Below are positions 1 through 5,103 of a DNA stretch of 7,278 bases, piece by piece. Below the pieces are notes generated by a model that was not told the DNA's origin, did not search any database, and was given only the letters and a program-made list of their open reading frames with translations. The position numbers and the translations under genes were made by a program. Position 1 is the first letter of the stretch, and each line of letters begins with the position of its first letter. The DNA comes from Bacillota bacterium. Its GTDB lineage: Bacteria > Bacillota_G > SHA-98 > UBA4971. Location of the stretch: positions 1 through 7,278 of the forward strand of contig JAAZEW010000005.1 in the NCBI GenBank assembly GCA_012512055.1. The letters run 5' to 3'.

Positions 1-96
1 ACATATTCCGGGCCATAGTCGGGAACGTAAGACTCGGGAACATGAAACTCGGGAACGAAGAACTCGTTGAATCCTGTTTACCTTGCCGGGGTACAT
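1..96 (-). pseudogene. Possible 5' end of a frameshifted repeat-protein gene running off the left edge
   Basis: On the minus strand an ATG at 96-94 is preceded by a strong Shine-Dalgarno site, AGAGGTGG (111-104), seven bases away. Read straight through, the frame stays open to the edge but gives an unconvincing Arg/Ser/Cys-rich peptide. If one A is dropped from the AAA run at 79-77, the ATG frame joins the V-P-E/D pentapeptide frame and gives MYPGKVTGFNEFFVPE followed by further FHVPE and SYVPD units, which looks far more protein-like. This could be a real frameshift, a sequencing error, or coincidence. The rival reading is the 3' end of a plus-strand gene with TREHE-type repeats ending at TGA 68-70. 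The family is not recognised. Confidence 0.25.
17..66. repeat. 15-bp tandem repeat, three copies plus a partial fourth
   Basis: Copies lie at 17-31, 32-46 and 47-61, with a five-base fragment (ACTCG) at 62-66. The core TCGGGAAC is identical in all three, while the last five bases of each unit vary. A period of 15 equals five codons, so the array stays in phase in every reading frame and gives a pentapeptide repeat in each. On the minus strand one frame reads as a V-P-E/D pattern (FFVPE, FHVPE, SYVPD). On the plus strand one frame reads TREHE/TRERR and stops at 68-70. The array is clear in the sequence; which frame, if any, is translated is not. Confidence 0.75.
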
Positions 97-363
97 ACAA
101 TAACCACCTCTCGAAAGCATTAGGCCGTCTTGTTAGAGCAATTGGGCCTGCGGCCGCCCTTCAAAGGAATAAGCCCCTTCTTCAGGAGGGGCGCATGTCA
201 TCTCCCTTAAGAGAACGCCGCCGGGCCACCGGTTCTCACGAATATTGTGGGTTTATGGCAATACCTGTTGTTTATTCTGCACATAGATCCTTTCTTCCTT
301 CTTCAGAAGACGGAACTTCGGCCTTTCCATAATATGCCCACAATGGATTTGGCTTACACACAA
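97..363. other. Intergenic stretch without a convincing gene
   Basis: The bases between the hydrolase stop and the possible left-edge gene hold a GC-rich hairpin (173-192) and a 10-base direct repeat, CCTTCTTCAG (176-185 and 297-306). A 25-codon minus-strand ORF (330-253, beginning MERPKFRLLKK) lies in the same frame as the hydrolase just past its stop codon, but it has only a weak ribosome binding site. The plus-strand frame open across this stretch lacks a ribosome binding site and has a composition unlike a real protein. I see no tRNA or recognisable structured RNA here. Confidence 0.5.
173..192 (-). terminator. GC-rich hairpin, possible terminator of the hydrolase transcript
   Basis: GCCCCTTC (173-180) faces GGAGGGGC (185-192) across a TTCA loop. 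On the plus strand this is an 8-bp stem with one G-U pair. On the minus strand one pair becomes a C-A mismatch, but that side is followed by a T-rich run (TTATTCCTTT), as expected for a rho-independent terminator reading leftwards. It lies about 170 bases after the hydrolase stop. The plus side has no U tract. Direction is therefore inferred from the tail only. Confidence 0.4.
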
Positions 364-2322
364 TCAGAGCTTCCAGCCCAATAAGTTCCATGTGTTTAGA
401 AACCAGGCTAGTGCGATTTCTGCAATAATGCAAAGCCAGGGGAGAATACGGGCAGCAAATACCTGATGTCGTCTGCGGTTTGCGAGTCGCGGACGCAACC
501 TTTTGGAATTCGTTGTCGTCCTAATCGTCTGATACGCCAAAGCCACTGCAAGGACAATCCCTACGAGAGGTAAAGCCAGGGCTGCTTTTGTAATCCGCGG
601 TATGGAAGTAGTCAACTCCCAGTCAGCAACCATAAGTAGCGAACCGGCGATACCAAAAACAGCAGCTAAATTCACCAGGCCTAGAATAGCTGCAAGGCCA
701 GTCACTTTGCGCCCGATAAGCCATGCAAATACAGCCCACATGAACACGGAGATTACCGATGCAAGAAGGACCATTGCGAATGAAGTCGTCTCATAGAATC
801 TAAGCCTATCGAAGGACCATGAACCGATATACATGCGCGAGGGCCGATTCCTTCCGAGGAAAGTCTGCCACTCATCAAACACCATAAGGTCATCGCTTGT
901 CAGGTCACGGTAAAGCGCATATCCCTTCTGCTCAGGAGCCCATGTCGTCTCGGGCAGTCCACTTCCTGCAGGAAATGCTAAAGTCAGTCTACCGTCCCCG
1001 TTGGTGGTTATACGAAACTGACTCAGTAAGGATATGGCCTTGTCAGCGGTGGCCAGAGGGTTCCGGGTCATGCGGTATGCACCTTGAAAATCCCTGGGAT
1101 CCACTGCCTGCTGATGGGGGAGTTCGTCGGCCTCACGAGCGTAGGGCCCACTTGCCTCACGAGCGGGAAAGAATATGTCGAAAAGCTTCTTAATGAGTTC
1201 GTCATTGAGGCGTGCGGCTCCGATCCCATTGCCTGACACAAACAACCCAAAGCCCTCGTCAGGCGCAAGCAGGAGCTGGGAAGAGAACTGCCATATGTCG
1301 CCTCCGTGGTGGACTATGCGGTGTCCGTTACGCCTGCCCATAAACCACGAATATCCGATGCCCGGTACCAGAGGGTTATTAGTAAACTGCTGAGTTTGCA
1401 TGGCCTCACTGTACTCTGCACCGAGCACACGGCCAGTATCAAGCCGGCTGTCCGGCAAGTTGGCCAAGATGAACTTGGCCATGTCTGCACCAGTGGTCAT
1501 CAACATCCCTGATGGCATTACATTTATGTGCACATAAGGCACCTTTTTATACTCGCCGCTTTGCCACTGATAACTCGATGACAGCATCTCTTCCATGTGA
1601 GGCGTCAGCTCGAAGCTGCTGTCATTCATACCCAGATGAGCCAGGATATTCTCCTGGATGTACCGGGCAAACGGTATCCCGCCTGCGCATTCCACTATAT
1701 ACCCTGCAAGCGCCATTCCGTGGTTGCTGTATTGAAGTAGCTGCCCGGACGGCCGCACCCGAGGTGGAAGCTCATCAGCCAGATATTGGCCTAGTTCCGG
1801 ATACACGTCTTGTCCAAATTCCGACGTGCCAAGATTCCTTTCATCAAAACCTGCAGTGTGAGTCAGAAGATGACGCAAGGTAATCGGTTGAGGATAAGTG
1901 TCCGGGATCTTGAACCCTTCAATGTACGTGTTAACATCTTCATCCAGGTCAAGAATACCGCCTTCCACAAGTTGCATCACAGCCATTCCTGTGAAGACTT
2001 TAGAGACGGAGCCTGCGCGAAACACTGTCGTGAAAGGATCAACCTCCTTGCCGGATTCTATGTCAGAATATCCGAATCCACGCATGGTCAGGACTTCGCC
2101 ATCTTTCACTGCAACGAAGACAACGCCGGGAACATGCAGTCGAGTCATTGCAGGCGGCAGGAATTCGTCGAGAAACTTGTCCAAATCTTGATAAGAAGCA
2201 GAAGCAGGTCCCGCGCCCGAATCGCGACTTGGACCGGTTCTTACGTCTGCGACAGCTCTGATTGGCCATAACACAACTATGAACATGAAGAAGGCAACAA
2301 GCGCAGACACTGTCTTTTTCAC
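364..2322 (-). CDS. Membrane-tethered serine hydrolase, class C beta-lactamase/PBP4*-like, with C-terminal transmembrane domain
   Basis: A 652-residue exported enzyme of the beta-lactamase-related serine hydrolase family (COG1680 type). The GTG start at 2322 is chosen over the in-frame TTG at 2328 because GGAGG (2334-2330) sits seven bases from the GTG but abuts the TTG. The start gives MKKTVSAL and then a hydrophobic signal segment ending near AVA. Catalytic motifs, numbered from the GTG, are S-V-S-K (Ser105, Lys108), Y-S-N (Tyr198, Asn200) and H-H-G-G (about 338-341), the third standing in for the KTG of true beta-lactamases. A linker domain (about 400-510) leads to four predicted membrane helices (about 515-536, 541-566, 577-598, 621-642). 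The active domain should therefore face outside while the tail anchors it. Members of this family include D-aminopeptidases, esterases and cell-wall enzymes; the substrate here cannot be told. The gene diverges from the MATE exporter. Confidence 0.9.
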   Translation of the reverse strand: MKKTVSALVAFFMFIVVLWPIRAVADVRTGPSRDSGAGPASASYQDLDKFLDEFLPPAMTRLHVPGVVFVAVKDGEVLTMRGFGYSDIESGKEVDPFTTVFRAGSVSKVFTGMAVMQLVEGGILDLDEDVNTYIEGFKIPDTYPQPITLRHLLTHTAGFDERNLGTSEFGQDVYPELGQYLADELPPRVRPSGQLLQYSNHGMALAGYIVECAGGIPFARYIQENILAHLGMNDSSFELTPHMEEMLSSSYQWQSGEYKKVPYVHINVMPSGMLMTTGADMAKFILANLPDSRLDTGRVLGAEYSEAMQTQQFTNNPLVPGIGYSWFMGRRNGHRIVHHGGDIWQFSSQLLLAPDEGFGLFVSGNGIGAARLNDELIKKLFDIFFPAREASGPYAREADELPHQQAVDPRDFQGAYRMTRNPLATADKAISLLSQFRITTNGDGRLTLAFPAGSGLPETTWAPEQKGYALYRDLTSDDLMVFDEWQTFLGRNRPSRMYIGSWSFDRLRFYETTSFAMVLLASVISVFMWAVFAWLIGRKVTGLAAILGLVNLAAVFGIAGSLLMVADWELTTSIPRITKAALALPLVGIVLAVALAYQTIRTTTNSKRLRPRLANRRRHQVFAARILPWLCIIAEIALAWFLNTWNLLGWKL

Positions 2323-2378
2323 ACGCAAACCTCCAGCAATCCAGGGAAGGAATGATGTTCTTCACCCTTTCGCCTCAT
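2319..2378 (-). CDS. Possible 19-residue leader peptide coupled to the hydrolase start
   Basis: On the minus strand an ATG at 2378-2376 follows AGGAG (2392-2388) by nine bases and opens a 19-codon frame, MRRKGEEHHSFPGLLEVCV. Its TGA (2321-2319) overlaps the hydrolase GTG (2322-2320) as GTGA, the classical arrangement for translational coupling. The hydrolase Shine-Dalgarno lies inside this ORF, so ribosomes translating the leader would cover and then release that site. The peptide has no recognised family. Such a short frame can occur by chance, so the call rests on the ribosome binding site and the start-stop overlap. Confidence 0.35.
   Translation of the reverse strand: MRRKGEEHHSFPGLLEVCV
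2330..2334 (-). promoter_or_regulatory. Shine-Dalgarno site that fixes the hydrolase start at GTG 2322
   Basis: The minus strand reads GGAGG seven bases before GTG (2322-2320). The competing upstream TTG (2328-2326) would leave only one base of spacing, too short for normal initiation. Confidence 0.75.
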
Positions 2379-2452
2379 CCGGCAGATCTCCTGCTCACGC
2401 CGGACTATTACCTGTCGGGTGTATCTTTCGAAATGCAGTAGATACGACTTGT

Positions 2453-2482
2453 TTGACGTAATGATAGTAAGAAGGATATCAT
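2453..2482 (+). promoter_or_regulatory. Sigma-A-type promoter of the MATE gene with an overlapping inverted repeat
   Basis: A -35 of TTGACG (2453-2458) and a -10 of TATCAT (2477-2482) are separated by 18 bases. Transcription would begin near 2490, leaving a leader of about 30 bases before the ATG. A perfect 6-bp inverted repeat, ATGATA (2461-2466) and TATCAT (2477-2482) with a 10-base gap, covers the spacer and the -10, a placement suited to a repressor. The regulator is unknown. Confidence 0.55.
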
Positions 2483-2521
2483 AGACATTGTTATTGTTAT
2501 CGAAGAAAAGGTGGCTACTGC

Positions 2522-3934
2522 ATGATCAAGAGGATCAATGCTCTTTTCGGCGCGCAAGACATGACAGAGGGGAAGCCGATGTCTGCCTTGCTGAGGTTCT
2601 CCATCCCTTTGCTCATCGGCAACTTTGCACAGCAGATGTACAGTACGGTGGATTCTGTCATCGTAGGTCGTTACGTAGGCGACAAGGCTCTCTCAGCGAT
2701 CGGGACAACTCTTCCAATTATTAACCTACTCCTTGTGCTCCTCATGGCGATCTCTACAGGCGCAGGAATTATGGTGGCACAGTACTATGGGGCCAAGGAT
2801 AAGGAATCGCTCTCGCGTTCAATCGGCAATGCGCTGACTTTGGTCTTCATATCTTCACTTTTGGTTATGGCGATCGGCATACCCCTGGCAGGTTCGCTAT
2901 TGAGGCTCACGAAAACGCCTGTGGAAACATTTGATATGGCCCGCTCTTACCTTACTATTATCCTTTGGGGAGCTTTGGGTCTCGGATTCTATAACATAGT
3001 ATCAGGAATCCTGCGTGGACTGGGCAACTCTGTGTTCCCATTACTAACCTTACTGCTCACCTCATGTCTTAACGTGATCTTGGACATCTGGTTTGTGGCC
3101 GGCCTTGACATGGGGGTTACAGGCGCGGCCTGGGCAACAATCGTTTCAGTAGCCGTCTCTGCAGTGGTATGCATCGTCAGACTGTACAGAATGAGCGATG
3201 TAGTGCGGATAGATGCCGAGAATCTGATCCCTTCTAAGAAACTGACCGGCCAATTATTGCGGTTAGGGTTGCCTGCAGGCATTACGCAAGCTATCTTCTC
3301 AATGTCCATGGTATTCGTGCAAGCACTGGCCAATAGCATGGGTTATCAGGTGGTGACGTGCACCACAGCGGTCATGCGGATTGACGGCTTCGCAATGATG
3401 CCCAACTTCACTTTCGGCATGGCTATTGCCACCTTTGTCGGCCAGAACATTGGGGCGGAGAGAATGGACCGCGTCAGCCAGGGGTCAAGGGACATGCTAA
3501 AAGTAAGTTTGGCTACGTCATTCGTGCTAGTGGCCTCACTGTCGATATTCGGCAAGTACCTGATAAGCATGTTCACTACCACAGAAGACATCATCAACCT
3601 CGGCGTAAGACAGATCCGCATATTAGCGGCCGGGTACGTAGCCATGGCGATCACCCAGGTTTACGGCGGCATCATGCGCGGCGCCGGAGACACCATGCCC
3701 TCCATGTGGATTTCTATGTTCTCCACTGTCGTAATACGTGTACCCCTTGCGTATCTCTGGGCATGGCTCACGAGGAGCCCAACGCACCCTCAAGGATCGC
3801 CTGACGCGCTGTTCTTCGCGCTTCTCATAAGCTGGGTCATTGGGGCTGTCTCCACGTACCTTTGGTACCGCCGAGGAACCTGGAAAAGTAGGTCCCTCAT
3901 CCCATCTTCGGCTTCGGCGTCCTTGACGGCATAA
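2522..3934 (+). CDS. MATE family multidrug/Na+(H+) antiporter
   Basis: A 470-residue inner-membrane exporter of the MATE family (NorM/DinF-like, COG0534), which expels cationic drugs or metabolites in exchange for Na+ or H+. The length is normal, and hydrophobic segments fitting twelve helices run from about residue 20 to 448. Family features include the N-terminal TEGKP...RFSIPLLIGNFAQQMYSTVDSVIVGR stretch broken over residues 15-50. The paired MATE loops GILRGLGNS (162-170) and GGIMRGAGDTMPS (382-394) mark the two pseudo-symmetric halves, and FVGQNIGAER (305-314) is typical. The ATG at 2522 has AGGTGG (2509-2514) seven bases upstream. The gene stands alone on its strand, divergent from the serine hydrolase, with its own promoter. 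A strong terminator was not found after the stop. The substrate cannot be inferred. Confidence 0.93.
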   Translation: MIKRINALFGAQDMTEGKPMSALLRFSIPLLIGNFAQQMYSTVDSVIVGRYVGDKALSAIGTTLPIINLLLVLLMAISTGAGIMVAQYYGAKDKESLSRSIGNALTLVFISSLLVMAIGIPLAGSLLRLTKTPVETFDMARSYLTIILWGALGLGFYNIVSGILRGLGNSVFPLLTLLLTSCLNVILDIWFVAGLDMGVTGAAWATIVSVAVSAVVCIVRLYRMSDVVRIDAENLIPSKKLTGQLLRLGLPAGITQAIFSMSMVFVQALANSMGYQVVTCTTAVMRIDGFAMMPNFTFGMAIATFVGQNIGAERMDRVSQGSRDMLKVSLATSFVLVASLSIFGKYLISMFTTTEDIINLGVRQIRILAAGYVAMAITQVYGGIMRGAGDTMPSMWISMFSTVVIRVPLAYLWAWLTRSPTHPQGSPDALFFALLISWVIGAVSTYLWYRRGTWKSRSLIPSSASASLTA

Positions 3935-4280
3935 GACGCTATGAGCCATTTTCGCTGTAACAGAAGCCCATAATAACGCGGGTTTAGAAGCCACCTGAAA
4001 ATTAGTTTCCCCAATGGAGAAGGCCTGTTTTAGGGCATAAAAATGAAGGCAACCGGCCCGATGTGTCGAATATTGTAGAGGAAATAACCTATGAGATATT
4101 GCCGGGGTTTATTAAGGGCGCCTGTTTTCGTCCATAGGTGATTCAAAACACCCTTTTGGCAGCTATCTAACTAGGTGGGGCCACTTCACTATCGTGGGGA
4201 AGGCGCTTTTTTCCAGATTCAGGGGCTGCCATGCATGAAAAAAGGGCTACAGCGCAAATAGCTTAAGGACAAAAGAAATC
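3935..4280. other. Intergenic stretch with inverted repeats and no convincing gene
   Basis: After the MATE stop there is only a weak hairpin (AAGCCC 3964-3969 with GGGTTT 3980-3985, one G-U pair, no U tract). TGTCGAATATTG (4064-4075) precedes a 16-codon ORF (4091-4141, MRYCRGLL...) that has a GAGG site but no protein character. That ORF is nearly bracketed by a perfect 7-bp inverted repeat, ACCTATG (4087-4093) and CATAGGT (4133-4139). Farther on, a T6 run (4207-4212) lies after a modest GC stem and is itself half of CTTTTTTC (4206-4213) / GAAAAAAG (4237-4244). No recognised riboswitch or tRNA is visible. Confidence 0.5.
4183..4212 (+). terminator. Weak possible terminator before the toxin-antitoxin module
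   Basis: CTTC and GAAG, each with flanking pairs, can form a short bulged stem around the TATC loop, followed by GCGC and six T residues at 4207-4212. The stem is short and interrupted, so this is only a candidate 3' end for transcripts entering from the MATE side. Confidence 0.25.
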
Positions 4281-4310
4281 TTGAATCCATTATCATTATT
4301 ATGATAGAAT
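4281..4310 (+). promoter_or_regulatory. Promoter and palindromic operator of the toxin-antitoxin operon
   Basis: A -35 of TTGAAT (4281-4286) and a -10 of TAGAAT (4305-4310) are 18 bases apart. A perfect palindrome, TATCAT-TATT-ATGATA (4291-4306), fills the spacer and runs into the -10. A third copy of ATGATA (4324-4329) overlaps the antitoxin ribosome binding site. Phd/YefM antitoxins repress their own operon by binding palindromes at the promoter, alone or with the toxin, so this is the expected autoregulatory operator. It differs from the TGTACA-type sites known for E. coli YefM. Confidence 0.6.
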
Positions 4311-4342
4311 AAATGCATCGTTAATGATAGGTGGTGGGTTTT

Positions 4343-4600
4343 TTGCCTATAATCAAACCAATTTCCGACCTGCGAAATAACTTTAATCAGATCTCAGAAA
4401 TTTGTCATAAGGAAAGAGAACCTGTCTTTATCACTAAGAATGGTGAAGGCGACATGGTAGTTATGAGTCTGGCTCTATATGAACAACAACAAGCTCAACT
4501 GGAATTATATCAAAAGTTGAGTGAAGCTGAAGCTCAAAGTCTTGCCGGAGTACCTACAATATCACACAAAGACTTGATGAAGAAACTGAAGGTAGATTGA
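4343..4600 (+). CDS. Phd/YefM family antitoxin
   Basis: An 85-residue antitoxin of the Phd/YefM type: an N-terminal DNA-binding dimer domain (about residues 1-50) and a C-terminal tail that wraps and neutralises the toxin. The family pattern is plain: MPIIKPISDLRNNFNQIS, then EPVFITKNGEGDMVVMSL and a Leu/Glu-rich tail ending DLMKKLKVD. I place the start at TTG 4343, eight bases after AGGTGG (4329-4334), because it gives the standard MPIIKPISDLR beginning. A GTG at 4331 is in frame but lies inside the ribosome binding site. The stop is immediately followed by the toxin ATG. The gene is more A+T-rich than its neighbours, which fits horizontal acquisition. Confidence 0.9.
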   Translation: MPIIKPISDLRNNFNQISEICHKEREPVFITKNGEGDMVVMSLALYEQQQAQLELYQKLSEAEAQSLAGVPTISHKDLMKKLKVD

Positions 4601-4906
4601 ATGAGCATGAAACATGAAATCCGCTACCTTCCGGCGGCCGAACAAGATATGGTTGATATTCTTGAATACATCAGAAGAGACAACCCAAGTGCAGCCGTCA
4701 AGCTTATCAATGAAATAGACGAGACTATTTCAAAACTTGAAGACTTCCCGCATATGGGGGCAATTCCAAAAGATTTGCGCTTAAGGAGTCTAAACTACCG
4801 AATGCTCATAATTGATGACTATCTAGTTTTTTATGTCGTCAAGGACTGCATTGTGGAAATCCGACGAATCCTTCACGGCAAGAGAAAATACGCTTTTCTC
4901 TTATGA
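4601..4906 (+). CDS. RelE/ParE superfamily toxin
   Basis: A 101-residue toxin of the RelE/ParE fold, paired with the Phd/YefM antitoxin. The ATG directly abuts the antitoxin TGA, with AAGG eight bases upstream inside the antitoxin gene; a second ATG at 4607 is a possible alternative. Family features are the N-terminal strand and helices (YLPAAEQDMVDILEYI, then PSAAVKLINEIDETISKL), the FPHMGAIPKDLR loop (49-60), NYRMLIIDDYLVFYVV (65-80) and a C-terminal basic strand, VEIRRILHGKRKY (85-97). Arg67, Arg89, His92 and Tyr97 are candidates for the active or target-binding surface. Whether it cleaves mRNA at the ribosome (RelE-like) or poisons gyrase (ParE-like) cannot be decided from sequence alone. 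It appears intact. Confidence 0.88.
   Translation: MSMKHEIRYLPAAEQDMVDILEYIRRDNPSAAVKLINEIDETISKLEDFPHMGAIPKDLRLRSLNYRMLIIDDYLVFYVVKDCIVEIRRILHGKRKYAFLL
4880..4902 (+). terminator. Hairpin at the toxin 3' end, possible weak terminator
   Basis: AAGAGAAAA (4880-4888) and TTTTCTCTT (4894-4902) form a perfect 9-bp stem around TACGC. The hairpin lies inside the last codons of the toxin and ends at the stop codon. It is A-T rich, with the U-rich arm forming the 3' side, so it may end or stabilise the toxin-antitoxin mRNA, possibly in both directions. Confidence 0.35.
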
Positions 4907-5103
4907 GGCTTCCCTAATCCTCTCAGCGTAAACATGAAATAGCTTCCACCTTATCTTCTCGAACATGTGACATAAGTAGGCGGTTGATGGTAATTACGTC
5001 AGGAAAGGTAAGCGTTGCGCATGTACATACTAATTGGTAAGCTGGATAAAGGAAAGCAGTAAGCTGCATAAGAAGCATAAGCAAAAATAGTGAGGCGATA
5101 TGG

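Noticed and set aside
253..330. 25-codon minus-strand ORF beginning MERPKFRLLKK just after the hydrolase stop, in the same frame
   Set aside because: Charged composition is protein-like, but the ribosome binding site is weak and nothing else supports it. It could be a remnant of a longer hydrolase C-terminus, but the TGA is a normal end after the last helix.
42..332. Plus-strand open frame over the left intergenic stretch
   Set aside because: No ribosome binding site, composition unlike a folded protein, and it reads through the hairpin and repeat.
1512..2271. Several plus-strand frames opposite the serine hydrolase
   Set aside because: Antisense shadows of a gene with clear catalytic motifs; no starts with good ribosome binding sites.
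3790..4014. Minus-strand frame overlapping the MATE 3' end (LGKLIFRWLL...)
   Set aside because: The first residues look plausible, but most of the frame is antisense to the MATE coding sequence and no ribosome binding site is seen.
4984..5040. TTGATG and TTGCGC as -35 boxes for pepF
   Set aside because: No acceptable -10 at 16-18 bases from either.
5066..5082. Short direct repeat GCATAAG/GCATAAG upstream of pepF
   Set aside because: Only two short copies in A-rich leader sequence; no evidence of an operator.
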